DNA of 41,567 bases from an uncultured cyanobacterium. GTDB taxonomy: Bacteria; Cyanobacteriota; Cyanobacteriia; Cyanobacteriales; Chroococcidiopsidaceae. Positions 31,059-39,258 of this stretch are shown here, one piece after another. The position numbers and the translations under genes were made by a program. Under the pieces are notes generated by a model that worked only from the letters and a program-made list of their open reading frames with translations, ran no database searches and was not told the origin of the DNA. Location: NCBI GenBank assembly GCA_946221495.1, contig CAMIFA010000023.1, forward strand, positions 1 through 41,567, given 5' to 3'. Numbering within the stretch: the stretch's first letter is position 1; each line of letters starts with the position of its first letter.

Positions 31059-31880
31059 TTAAAGCTGAGTGCTAAGTGCTGAACGCTGAGGACTTCTGAT
31101 TTCGGTATTCAACTTTTGATGATGAGATTCGGCTGGTTGGACAATCTTGGCACTCAAGATTTCCATATTGAAGCGGTAGCCGACATTCCGCACAGTTTGA
31201 ATTAAGCTTGGTTGTCGCGGATCAATTTCAACTTTTTTACGTAAAGACAAAACGTGAGTATCAATAGTGCGTGGGTTGTCAATAGCGTCTGGCCAAGCGC
31301 GACGTAGCAATTCCAAGCGACTCAAGGGTATGCCGCCAGCTTGTGCTAGTACATAAAGCAGACTAAATTCCTGGGGTGTTAAATCAATGAATTCCCCTTG
31401 AAAACAGACGCGGCGCTGTACTAAATCAATTTGTAAATCGCCGTAGTCGAGATATGCCGGAGCAATGGGAGTGCGGTTACGGCGAATTAGTGCTTCTACT
31501 CGCGCTAAGAACTCTTGCATTCCAAAGGGTTTTGTCAGATAGTCATCTGCTCCTGCTTTTAAACCAGCAACAATATCAGATTCGGTATTCCCAGCAGATA
31601 GCATTAATATTAAGGGCTGTTGCTGTCGCTGTAACCACTTACAAAATTGAACGCCATCACCATCAGGAAGTTCAGAATCGAGGATAACGAGTGTTGGCTG
31701 ACGAGTTAAGAAGACTTCTCGCGCTTGAAAAAGGCTGGCGGCTTGGTGTACTCGATAGCCTACTTGTTGTAAGTGCCAACTAAGCAGCGATCGCAGATGC
31801 GGATTTCCCTCAACAATTTCGATACAAACCGAACCCACAGTGGAAATTTCCCTTTGCTTTTCTGACTCCAAAAGTAACAA
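31059..31880 (-). CDS. OmpR-type response regulator with unusual receiver pocket
   Basis: A 273-residue DNA-binding regulator. The receiver (about 18-135) has phospho-acceptor Asp68 in LVILDSELPDGDG, Ser95 and Lys117 (YLTKPFG). The acidic pair that should bind Mg2+ reads IVEGN, Glu-Gly instead of Asp-Asp. The OmpR winged helix (about 145-240) has DLTPQEFSLLYVLAQ and RTIDTHVLSLRKKVE, ending GYRF. No histidine kinase is adjacent. The atypical pocket recalls NblR, the phosphorylation-independent regulator of phycobilisome breakdown, but I cannot claim orthology. The last residues (about SPQRSALSTQL) are encoded by a heptamer repeat. The hydrophobic N-terminus MLLLE may be trimmed if a later start is used. 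Confidence 0.85.
   Translation of the reverse strand: MLLLESEKQREISTVGSVCIEIVEGNPHLRSLLSWHLQQVGYRVHQAASLFQAREVFLTRQPTLVILDSELPDGDGVQFCKWLQRQQQPLILMLSAGNTESDIVAGLKAGADDYLTKPFGMQEFLARVEALIRRNRTPIAPAYLDYGDLQIDLVQRRVCFQGEFIDLTPQEFSLLYVLAQAGGIPLSRLELLRRAWPDAIDNPRTIDTHVLSLRKKVEIDPRQPSLIQTVRNVGYRFNMEILSAKIVQPAESHHQKLNTEIRSPQRSALSTQL
31062..31089. repeat. Heptamer array encoding the regulator's C-terminus
   Basis: Four units in phase on the plus strand: AAGCTGA, GTGCTAA, GTGCTGA, ACGCTGA. They overlap the last ten codons of the response regulator. This is an STRR-type array, normally found in spacers, that has become coding sequence. Confidence 0.7.
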
Positions 31881-32529
31881 AGTTTATTGCCAGGTTTTGT
31901 AACTATCGCTACTCTCGATTGCTTTGTCTTTATTCTGATGCTAGCAGTTGTTTAAATAGATACACTTCAATACTCACAATAGCAGTCATTATTCTCTGGT
32001 ATTTTTTGGCAAAGGCTAATCTTAATTTGGAATATTGCTTAAGCAATAAAGGAGTTATTTAGATAAAATACACTGGAAATAGCCCAGCAGATATATGATT
32101 CTGGTACTCTGCTCTACTAAAATAAAATTAAGTTGCTCTAGCGATCGCGCTTACATTTACTTTAGAGAGTTACAAAGATTACTAAGTAAGGAGATATTGA
32201 TTTCAATTTTATTGACTGGGACTTAAACAAAACCTAGCGCCATACTCAACAGCAACAGAGTAATAACTTCTTATAAGGCATAAGTCCTAGTTGAAGTGCC
32301 GTACTTATTAACGTCATAACTACAAGGTATCTACTAAGTAATAGTTGAGATTTGCTCAAAGATAATTCTGTATTACTTGAACTGTAACAGAATTAAAACA
32401 CTGCATCATTCCAGTTAATACGCAAAAATGAAGGATGAGGACTGACACTAAAACAATAAACCGAGAATCTGACTTTGCACTCTACAATTAAATCCTTCAT
32501 TCATCAGAATTCAGAATTTTTACTTAATT
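31881..32529. other. 649-base spacer, possible decayed MITE
   Basis: It separates divergent regulator and DUF6761 genes. The ends GGGACTTA (32218) and TAAGTCCT (to 32288) enclose about 55 bases, recalling the TIRs of the MITE family, but only seven bases pair. One HIP1 site occurs near 32145. I see no gene, tRNA or terminator here. Confidence 0.4.
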
Positions 32530-32778
32530 ATGCTTCAGGACACTCAAACAATCCGTTTTTACCAAAGACTTACCGACGCTCTCGTCGAGATGTGGAATCG
32601 AGGTTATCGAAATGATGACCTTCGCTTATATCTAGATGGCTACTTAGCCGCTTTGCGACATAGTAACGTGATTGAACCTTATCTCATCCATCGTTTGGAA
32701 GAAGAAGCAACTCGTTTTCTTTATGATCCATTCAACTTTGAAATGCCGCAACCAGAACCAGAATCAGACTACTATTAA
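32530..32778 (+). CDS. DUF6761 family protein
   Basis: An 82-residue cytoplasmic helical protein: MLQDTQTIRFYQRLTDALVE, then LRLYLDGYLAALRHSNVIEP and RLEEEATRFLYDPFNFEM. This is a strongly conserved small cyanobacterial protein of unknown function, annotated as DUF6761 from memory. Conservation of the acidic/aromatic C-terminal motif and helix spacing argues for a structural or adaptor role. It is a single gene followed by a hairpin, and converges on grxD-bolA. The long spacer upstream leaves room for its own promoter. Confidence 0.78.
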   Translation: MLQDTQTIRFYQRLTDALVEMWNRGYRNDDLRLYLDGYLAALRHSNVIEPYLIHRLEEEATRFLYDPFNFEMPQPEPESDYY

Positions 32779-32800
32779 CGACATAACCATCTTAACTTTT

Positions 32801-32824
32801 AGCATTGAACTATAATTCAATGCT
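32801..32824 (+). terminator. Hairpin after the DUF6761 gene
   Basis: A perfect 9-base stem AGCATTGAA / TTCAATGCT with a six-base loop lies 22 bases after the stop. It is followed by ATTCTATT, a weak T-tract, so it is a probable but not ideal terminator. Confidence 0.5.
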
Positions 32825-32839
32825 ATTCTATTAACATAA

Positions 32840-32887
32840 AAATCTCCCCAATTATTTCTTGCTTAAAACGATAATATGAGGAGATTT
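32840..32887 (-). terminator. Probable terminator of the grxD transcript
   Basis: On the minus strand AAATCTCC pairs with GGAGATTT, the latter running into TTTAT. The loop is about 32 bases, which is long. Position directly after grxD and the T-run support termination. Confidence 0.5.
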
Positions 32888-32907
32888 CTTAGTTGTAAAA
32901 ACTCAGC

Positions 32908-33231
32908 TTAAGAAGCGAGAGCCACTTCTACCATTTGTTGCAATTCGCCCTTTTGATACATTTCAATCAATATATCCGAGCCACCAACAAATTGACCATC
33001 AACATATAGTTGGGGAATTGTCGGCCAGTTGGAATACTCTTTAATGCCCTGACGAATTTCGGAGTCTGCCAGAACATCGACTGTCTCGAAAGGTATTCCT
33101 AAAGTATTTAAAATCTGCACTACGTTATTAGAAAAACCACACTGGGGCATCAGTTTTGTACCCTTCATGAAAACCAAAACTTTGTTCTGGTTAACTAAAT
33201 TATCAATTCGCTCTTTCAGTTCTGGAGTCAT
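32908..33231 (-). CDS. grxD: Monothiol glutaredoxin Grx4 (CGFS type)
   Basis: A 107-residue class II glutaredoxin. The CGFS motif begins at Cys31 (KLMPQCGFSNNVV). Glutathione and cluster contacts are seen in NWPTIPQLYVDGQFVGGSDI and LIEMYQKGEL. These proteins carry a [2Fe-2S] cluster bridged with glutathione, hand clusters on, and form heterodimers with BolA for iron sensing. Length and motif order are exactly family-like. The gene lies 60 bases after bolA on the same strand, which matches the known Grx4-BolA partnership. Confidence 0.96.
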   Translation of the reverse strand: MTPELKERIDNLVNQNKVLVFMKGTKLMPQCGFSNNVVQILNTLGIPFETVDVLADSEIRQGIKEYSNWPTIPQLYVDGQFVGGSDILIEMYQKGELQQMVEVALAS

Positions 33232-33291
33232 AAGTCTTTTTCCTATTTATGTAAAGGTGTACTTCCTTTGTTTAATTTCTCAAAATCTGGC

Positions 33292-33552
33292 TTATACTAC
33301 TTGACCAGCTGCTATCCATGCTTGAGGGGTGTAGGTTTTCAGCGCCAAAGCATGGATAGCTTCTGAGGACATTGCTTGCTGTAATGCACCATAAATTAGC
33401 TGGTGCTGTTGGACTAATCCCTTGCCCTCAAACTGCGATGAAACCACTGTCACTTGATAGTGATCACCACCGCCAGTTAAGTCTTGTACTTTAATCTGAG
33501 CGTCTGGCATTTGCGCCTTAATCATTTCTTCGACTTGTTGGGGGCTAATCAT
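33292..33552 (-). CDS. BolA family protein
   Basis: An 86-residue BolA-like protein with KIQVQDLTGGGDHYQVTVVS-like strand order (visible as IKVQDLTGGGDHYQVTVV), FEGKGLVQQHQLIYGAL and AIHALALKTYTPQAW. The loop HYQ and the conserved His of the helix-turn (QQHQLIY) are expected ligands for the [2Fe-2S] cluster shared with Grx4. It is followed by grxD in the same direction and preceded by a secreted-protein gene 28 bases upstream. It acts in iron-sulfur delivery or iron regulation rather than as a DNA-binding protein. Confidence 0.93.
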   Translation of the reverse strand: MISPQQVEEMIKAQMPDAQIKVQDLTGGGDHYQVTVVSSQFEGKGLVQQHQLIYGALQQAMSSEAIHALALKTYTPQAWIAAGQVV

Positions 33553-33580
33553 GACAATCAGTTAAAAGCTACTGCCTTTT

Positions 33581-34276
33581 CTAATTTAACTGTTTCGGTG
33601 ATGTTGGTGGGCGGGAATTGTTAGCACCTTCTTCACTATTCTGGCGTTGACCGCCAGAAGTATTACCAGTTGGTGTACTGGGGGTACTGCCAGCTCTAGG
33701 AAAAGGAGCATCTACAAAGCCAAGTTCAAATAATTGCTGGTAGGCTTTCTTGCCTAAATCCCGCGTTGGGTTTTGGCTGCGAATAATTTGCACCAGCAAA
33801 GGCACAGCCAATTCCGGTTTATTTTGGGCGCGGTGTACTAAGGCTAGTTGATAGGTAGCATCATCTCGCATTTGAGCGGTTTCTAGTGCCTTCTTCCTTT
33901 GACCATCAGCAAGGCGATTGTCTATGCCAGAAAAGCTAGTAGCTAGCTCTTGATAGAAATTGGAAACTTGATTAAAAACCTGACGAGCTTCCTGAAATTT
34001 GTTAGCAGCCAAAGTATAGTTTTGAGAAGAAACTGCACTATTTGCTTCTGACATCAAGCGTTGTCCTCCTGTAACACTTAAAAGGCTGTTATCTTGAGTC
34101 ACAGGGCGCAGAACGTTTGGATCTGAGGGATCAAGTGGTTGTGCTTGGTTTGGAGTGTTTGGCAGGTCTGGGGCAGGTGTCTGAGCATTAACTGGTGATA
34201 CCAGTGTCAGGGTTGCCATAACTGATATAAAAGTTAGGCAGGTATGGCGAAGCAAGTAAGTTCCAGCAGAAATCAT
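33581..34276 (-). CDS. Secreted protein with TPR-like helices
   Basis: A 231-residue exported protein. A signal peptide (about 1-31) has core LTFISVMATLTLVSP and cleavage near VNAQ. A Pro-rich linker follows. Residues about 70-185 are helical, with the TPR-like pairs AVSSQNYTLAANKFQEARQV and ATYQLALVHRAQNKPELAVP. The last 35 residues are low-complexity Ser/Thr/Gly/Asn. Conserved in cyanobacteria as far as I can judge, role unknown. It is 28 bases upstream of bolA, so co-transcription is likely, but a functional link with iron-sulfur traffic is not evident. Confidence 0.72.
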   Translation of the reverse strand: MISAGTYLLRHTCLTFISVMATLTLVSPVNAQTPAPDLPNTPNQAQPLDPSDPNVLRPVTQDNSLLSVTGGQRLMSEANSAVSSQNYTLAANKFQEARQVFNQVSNFYQELATSFSGIDNRLADGQRKKALETAQMRDDATYQLALVHRAQNKPELAVPLLVQIIRSQNPTRDLGKKAYQQLFELGFVDAPFPRAGSTPSTPTGNTSGGQRQNSEEGANNSRPPTSPKQLN

Positions 34277-34490
34277 GGAGTAACTTATGGCGTTGTAGAG
34301 AATATAAGACTGATTGAAACTTCGGGTATCTTAACTCTGATTGAGTTTTTCACAAAACTTCTTCAATTTCAAATCCCTGAATCAGACTACAACTAAATTC
34401 AATTAGTTCCCATGCACCCTATTTAACAGCAGTTTATTTCCACTAGATATAATCACAGCAAGAAAAAGAACTCTTGAAAGTGTTTGCTGC

Positions 34491-35234
34491 TTAAGATTTT
34501 GGTGGTTCTAATTTTGGGCGATCGCTTAATTTGAGTGCTGCTTCTAAGTCAGCCGTTAGTTGTTTGGCGTTTTGTTTTACCGATCCTGTATTGTAATCAG
34601 CTACAACCAAAGGAGAGCTAATGCAAATCTTGACATGGCATCGCCAAGGCACAGTTGGATTACTATACCAAATATTGATCGGTACAATTTTGATACCCAG
34701 ATTAGGTACGCTTGATTCAGCTTGGAGTGCCAGACGGGCTAAACCTGGTTGCAACTGATTAAGTTGGCAGCCTCGGTTTTCTCGAAGGTTGCCGCCTTCG
34801 GGAAAAATCACCAAAGTTTCTTTCTGCTGAAGGATCTCAACTCCATGACGAAGGGTAGTTATGGCTGGATGCTTGGTATCTACAGGAAACCCCCCCAAGT
34901 GCTGAATGAACCAACCTTGTAAACCTCTGACCTCATCAACTGACACCATAAATCGTAGGTCTCGACCTGTTACACTCCGACCACTGGCATACGGTACGAG
35001 TAAAGCATCCCAACGAGAGCGATGGGTAGGAGCCAGGATAACTGGACCAGTGGTAGGTAGATTTTCTTGCCCAGTTATTTCAATTTTGCCAAAGTACAAT
35101 GGGATGACAAGGCGACGTCCCAAGGGATAAGCAAGCGTTGCTAGCCAAGGCGAAATATGAGAGGTAACAGGAGCCACCTTAGTAATCTTTGAAGTTTCCA
35201 GGGGAGTTTCGGAGTAGGTGTCGAGCTGCATCAT
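34491..35234 (-). CDS. PlsC-type lysophospholipid acyltransferase
   Basis: An acyltransferase of about 247 residues. Motif I is PTHRSRWDALLVPYASG (the HX4D catalytic dyad, with Thr before His), motif III is VIFPEGGNLRENRG, and a further block is VPINIWYSNPTVPW. The family adds a second acyl chain to lysophosphatidate or a related lipid at the inner membrane. I start at ATG 35234; an upstream TTG at 35273 adds 13 residues that do not belong to the family. Divergence from typical PlsC, such as the THRS form, leaves open another lysolipid substrate. It is monocistronic. Confidence 0.85.
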   Translation of the reverse strand: MMQLDTYSETPLETSKITKVAPVTSHISPWLATLAYPLGRRLVIPLYFGKIEITGQENLPTTGPVILAPTHRSRWDALLVPYASGRSVTGRDLRFMVSVDEVRGLQGWFIQHLGGFPVDTKHPAITTLRHGVEILQQKETLVIFPEGGNLRENRGCQLNQLQPGLARLALQAESSVPNLGIKIVPINIWYSNPTVPWRCHVKICISSPLVVADYNTGSVKQNAKQLTADLEAALKLSDRPKLEPPKS

Positions 35235-35392
35235 ATCGGTGGCTAGTGGAAATAAGAAATAAACAATTTGCAAGTCTTAATTCCACCGTAAAATTTCTTG
35301 TGTAGCTTGTCTTGTTAGAAAGGACACTTTCAGCAGCGTCATCTGGGGTGGAAAAGCTAGAAGATATAATTATCGTTTTTTAACTTCATTCA

Positions 35393-35896
35393 TTAGTCCT
35401 TTTGTCGTTGTTGATGAAACCACGATCGCAGTTGTTGGCGACAGGTTGATTCTAAAATGCCACCTAATACAGATAAACGGTGATAGGAACAGGCGCTATC
35501 AGGAATATTAGCAACAGTACGAATAGCACCAGTTTTTGGATCGTCTGCTCCATATACTAGAAGACCAAGCCGCGCTTGCACAATAGCACCAGCACACATC
35601 GGACAAGGTTCCAAGGTGACGTAAAGGGTACATTGATTAAGATGCCAATTTTGTAAAGCGCAGCCAGCTGCACGTAGCGCTAGAATTTCTGCATGAGCTG
35701 TGGGGTCATGATCGCGTTCGCGCCGATTTTGGGCGGCAGCAATTAATTTGCCAGTTGAATCAACAATAACTGCTGCGACTGGAACTTCCCCGGCTGCACC
35801 TGCTTCTGAAGCAAGGGCGATCGCCTGACTCATCCATTGGCGATGCCGCAGATATTCTGAGTAATTAATTGTTGGTGGAGCAATGTCAATACTCAC
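35393..35896 (-). CDS. tadA: tRNA-specific adenosine deaminase
   Basis: A 167-residue TadA. It converts adenosine-34 to inosine in tRNA-Arg(ACG). The zinc site is HAE (His68, Glu70 in DPTAHAEILALRAAG) plus PCPMC (Cys98, Cys101 in LYVTLEPCPMCAGAIVQA). Other landmarks are AGEVPVAAVIVD and GILESTCRQQLRSWF. The length is normal. It lies four bases after the grxC-like gene on the same strand, so translational coupling is probable, although the two functions are unrelated. Confidence 0.95.
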   Translation of the reverse strand: MSIDIAPPTINYSEYLRHRQWMSQAIALASEAGAAGEVPVAAVIVDSTGKLIAAAQNRRERDHDPTAHAEILALRAAGCALQNWHLNQCTLYVTLEPCPMCAGAIVQARLGLLVYGADDPKTGAIRTVANIPDSACSYHRLSVLGGILESTCRQQLRSWFHQQRQKD

Positions 35897-35900
35897 GCTT

Positions 35901-36215
35901 CTAGGTAACTGGTTGCGCCAGCAATGGATCGAGAGCGCCTTCTTGGTCTAACTTATGAATATCATCACAACCGCCAACGTGCTGATTATTGATAAAAATC
36001 TGTGGTACGCTTCTCCGCCCATTAGCACGTTCAGCCATGCTGTTTCTCGCTGTTTCATCGCCGTCAATTTTGTATTCTGTGTAGTTAACGCCTTTCCACC
36101 ACAGCAACAATTTCGCCCGGATACAGAAAGGGCAAGTTTGCCAGGTGTAAATTTCCACATTAGCTTTAACGCGCTCTGGATACCGATTTAAAAACGGGTT
36201 GAGGAAGTCCAGCAT
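35901..36215 (-). CDS. grxC: Dithiol glutaredoxin (Grx3-type)
   Basis: A 104-residue class I glutaredoxin with active site CPFC (Cys28, Cys31 in YTWQTCPFCIRAK). GSH-binding elements are RSVPQIFINNQHVGGCDDIH. It has an N-terminal extension of about 18 residues (MLDFLNPFLNRYPERVKANV) typical of cyanobacterial members. It reduces disulfides and mixed disulfides with glutathione, and is a plausible electron donor for the ArsC at 28.2 kb, a link not shown by the sequence. It is the first gene of a two-gene unit with tadA. Confidence 0.93.
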   Translation of the reverse strand: MLDFLNPFLNRYPERVKANVEIYTWQTCPFCIRAKLLLWWKGVNYTEYKIDGDETARNSMAERANGRRSVPQIFINNQHVGGCDDIHKLDQEGALDPLLAQPVT

Positions 36216-36313
36216 ATTTCACCTCGAAGATTATGATGTACTTACGAGTAAATTATCCTCTGTAAACTGAGATATTAGCAGGTAGACAGAAGCGATCGCT
36301 CTTGGTAGCCCTA

Positions 36314-37879
36314 CTACATCCGCAATACTTCAATACCTGCGATTGAGGCATAGTTTACTTCGGCATTAAATCCTAAAGTCAGCTTACCGTCGTTAACCTG
36401 AATACCTCTAATCGCCACCATTGTAGCGTTTCGCGCGCCGCCGCTTGCTTTTGTAATGTCGTAGTTATTCATTACTGTCAGACCTTCGGCAGTGACATCG
36501 AAGATGCGTTTGCCAGTACCATTTCCAGGCTGACGTGGCGTACCCCAGAATAATTCCGCAAAGTGTAGGCGTACCTCAACTTTACCGGAAGCAGGCAAGT
36601 TGAACGTGAGTAGACGCTGGGAATTGTCCACTCTGCCGCGATAAGTTTGATAAAGTCTATCGTTTATGGTGTTAGCGATCGCGGGTGCAGGAGTACCACC
36701 ATTTTCAGCAGGTGCGTTAGTGGGACTAAATAAGCCTGTATCTGCTCGCCAAACATTACCCTTGGGATCTGTGTAGGAGGAACTACTACCAACATCAATG
36801 CGATGTAAAAAGTTACGCGGTTCGGGTTTGACGTTGCTAATTAGATAAACATTGTCTTGATAATCGTAATTGATACCTGAGTAGTCCATTGCCATAATCC
36901 AGGTATTCGGTTTATCCTTTACCTGCCAGAAGCGGACATGATGACCACTAGGTCCAGGACTACCGTTTTCTTTATCAACAAGCTGATTATTCTTGGTAGG
37001 ATCGCTCCATTCCGCAGCAATTTTAAAGCCAAAGGTTCCGCCTGGGGCAAATGTTCCTTGTGCGGGTTTTGTTGTGGAGCCGTTTAGGTTGGGCAAAAGT
37101 GTCTGCGCGTCGCTAGCAGCGTGGGAGAGGATATTGTTAGTAGTATTACTACCCTTGCCGAACCAAGATACTGTGGCACTATTAGGTTTGTGAAAAGCGG
37201 CTAACTGGCGCACAGTTATTGGCTGAGAAGCGTTAGCACGCTGCCAATAAGGTGATATAATTTCATCGCCAACTGCTTGCACCAAGCCATTTTGATTAAG
37301 TTTTTGACCAGAGCCAGTAATTACGGTTGAGTATCCAAAAGCTTTGACAATTTCGTTTAAGGTCGGCTCTTGTCCACCTTCAGGTACACTCTGCCAGAAG
37401 CCAGAAAGCTGCACAACTTTGTTTGCTTCATCGCTATCGTTAGAACGGATAGTCAGTGTGCCGTTGTGTAATGCGCCGCTAGTGGCTTTAAAGCGTACTC
37501 GTAAATCGAGTTGACCTCCAGCCGCAATACTGGTCGGTAGCTTGCTATTGAGAATCTCCCAAGGTCCGGTAATTGGTACTGAGGTAATTCGCAGAGGGCT
37601 ACTACCAATATTTTTTGTGCGTAGTGTGACTATGTCATGCACACCATTGGGTGGTGGATTATTTAAGCTGCCGATGCGACTAAATACTAGTCGATTAGTG
37701 GCGGGTACACCGTCTAGGTTCTGGATTTCAATTTCAGGTCCAGCTGCGGCGATCGCTACACTACTCCTAGAATTAGGAATTGTATCTGTCGTGGTTAAGT
37801 CACTCTGTAACAATTTCAAATTACCGCTATCGTTGGTCTGCGTAGATAAGGTATCTTGTTGAAAATCAGTATTAGCCAT
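36314..37879 (-). CDS. Malectin-domain protein with choice-of-anchor beta domain
   Basis: A 521-residue beta-rich protein. Residues about 45-160 resemble an ASH/choice-of-anchor D type immunoglobulin fold (VTLRTKNIGSSPLRITSVPI, then GTLTIRSNDSDEANKVVQLS). The middle, about 170-350, is a family-specific region (SGHHVRFWQVKDKPNTWIMA). A malectin-like carbohydrate-binding domain ends the protein: FLHRIDVGSSSSYTDPKG, LFSPTNAPAENGG, VRLHFAELFW and IAGIEVLRM. Extracellular polysaccharide binding is likely. Oddly, there is no signal peptide at the start (MANTDFQQDTLST), so secretion would need another route. Confidence 0.83.
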   Translation of the reverse strand: MANTDFQQDTLSTQTNDSGNLKLLQSDLTTTDTIPNSRSSVAIAAAGPEIEIQNLDGVPATNRLVFSRIGSLNNPPPNGVHDIVTLRTKNIGSSPLRITSVPITGPWEILNSKLPTSIAAGGQLDLRVRFKATSGALHNGTLTIRSNDSDEANKVVQLSGFWQSVPEGGQEPTLNEIVKAFGYSTVITGSGQKLNQNGLVQAVGDEIISPYWQRANASQPITVRQLAAFHKPNSATVSWFGKGSNTTNNILSHAASDAQTLLPNLNGSTTKPAQGTFAPGGTFGFKIAAEWSDPTKNNQLVDKENGSPGPSGHHVRFWQVKDKPNTWIMAMDYSGINYDYQDNVYLISNVKPEPRNFLHRIDVGSSSSYTDPKGNVWRADTGLFSPTNAPAENGGTPAPAIANTINDRLYQTYRGRVDNSQRLLTFNLPASGKVEVRLHFAELFWGTPRQPGNGTGKRIFDVTAEGLTVMNNYDITKASGGARNATMVAIRGIQVNDGKLTLGFNAEVNYASIAGIEVLRM

Positions 37880-38444
37880 TTCACCCCTACAGATGCCACA
37901 AGTACAAGTTTATTGAAGACGATTCTCTCTAAAATCTTTACCACATTTATAAGTAGCGGTAGTAGTTTTGTTGTTAAAATTAAATATAAGTACAAATTTT
38001 ACTTAGAGAGAGTTTTCTTGTACCAGTTTTCCTCGATTCTTGCTTAATTGTTATTAGGATTGCAAGTTTTTGTACTAAAATAAGCTAAATATTTTTTATG
38101 TTAAAATTCACTTTTTGTTAAGAATGAAATAAATATTTTGGCAATTTAAGTTTTAATAATTCAGCAGCTTGGATTTAAGTTTCAAATTTAGCGTTATAGC
38201 AAGTAATTTTAGAAGGCGATCGCTCATCTATCTAGAGAAAGTCAATTATTAGCTAAAAGCTTTGTTGAGATTATTTATATATTTAATAACTAAAAGTAAC
38301 TACAATTTTAACTTACCACCATAACTAACTGTAGCCTTTGGTAAGTTATATAGACTATAAATAATCCTCCTGACACAGGTTAAATCATCATTGATCTAGT
38401 AATATCGTTTGCGAAAGCTTTAACCACTTAATTGACTTAAAAAA
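37880..38444. other. 565-base AT-rich spacer
   Basis: It is the shared upstream region of the divergent malectin and thioesterase genes. It is very AT-rich, with one HIP1 site near 38218. A 63-codon open frame at 37856-38047 overlaps the malectin start and has no coding character. No RNA gene or clear operator is visible. Confidence 0.5.
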
Positions 38445-38942
38445 GTGTCAGAAGAATATCAGAGTCCGGAAATATTCCCTAATGGTAATATCCAAAATCC
38501 GCCCCAAGTAGCTTTTAAAGACTGGTTTGAATATCTAGTACGGGTACAACCTCATCACACTGATTATGCAGGTAGAGTTTGGCATGGTTCTTATATAGAG
38601 TGGATGGAAGAGGCACGAATAGAATGCTTGCGCTCGATTGGGATTGAGTTTGCTGATTTAGTTGCCTTGGGGTGCGATTTACCAGTAGTAGAACTTTCGG
38701 TGCGCTACCATCGCCCAATTGAACTCGGTGTGGCAGTTGTAGTTAAAACGCGCATGGCAGAAGTAACTGGAGTTAGGATCAATTGGGATTATCAAATCAC
38801 ATCTTCAGATGAGCAACTTCTTTTTGCAACTGCATGGGTAACTCTAGTAGCAATTGACATAGAAAAGGGTAAAATTATGCGTCAACTACCCCCAGCAGTA
38901 AAGAATGTTTTGGTAAAGCTTACAGCTGTACATGGCGATTGA
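38445..38942 (+). CDS. Acyl-CoA thioesterase, 4HBT (YbgC/FadM) family
   Basis: A 165-residue hotdog-fold thioesterase. The catalytic segment is HTDYAGRVWHGSYIEWMEEA with Asp40 as the expected base. The core continues with LPVVELSVRYHRPIELG and ends with ATAWVTLVAIDIEKGK. It hydrolyses an acyl-CoA thioester; the acyl group cannot be predicted, and it does not match the cyanobacterial dihydroxynaphthoyl-CoA enzyme pattern well. The GTG start has no strong ribosome site. The N-terminal 24 residues are longer than in most family members, so translation might start later. Confidence 0.85.
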   Translation: MSEEYQSPEIFPNGNIQNPPQVAFKDWFEYLVRVQPHHTDYAGRVWHGSYIEWMEEARIECLRSIGIEFADLVALGCDLPVVELSVRYHRPIELGVAVVVKTRMAEVTGVRINWDYQITSSDEQLLFATAWVTLVAIDIEKGKIMRQLPPAVKNVLVKLTAVHGD

Positions 38943-39230
38943 ATTTGAAGATATTACACATGGAGAATAAAATGGATGTTTATTTAATTAGGGCTAATAC
39001 AGCTAATTTATAGAATTAATAAACATCCCTAATTTATTAAGGCAACCAAGTTTAATCCAAGCTTGGTATTGTTGAATACTTAATAGTTTGTCAGAAAAAC
39101 AATAGCTAAACTCCCTAAGATTTGTATCTTCTTTAGCTAAAATAATTCGGTGCTTTAACCTCAAATTAGTATCAACGCCCAGTTAGGGTTTATATCTAGT
39201 GCTAATTCCCAATGCTAACCATATCCACGC

Positions 39231-39258
39231 TGACTAATAACTAGTGACTAATGACTAA
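39231..39258. repeat. Heptamer array TGACTAA, overlapping the pyrC stop
   Basis: Four units in exact phase: TGACTAA, TAACTAG, TGACTAA, TGACTAA. The last unit contains the pyrC stop codon (39255-39257, minus strand). It occupies the left edge of the 312-base spacer 38943-39254, which otherwise shows no gene or terminator. Confidence 0.75.

Noticed and set aside
37856..38047. 63-codon plus-strand frame divergent to the malectin gene
   Set aside because: It is AT-rich, low in complexity, without a ribosome site, and lies in the promoter region.
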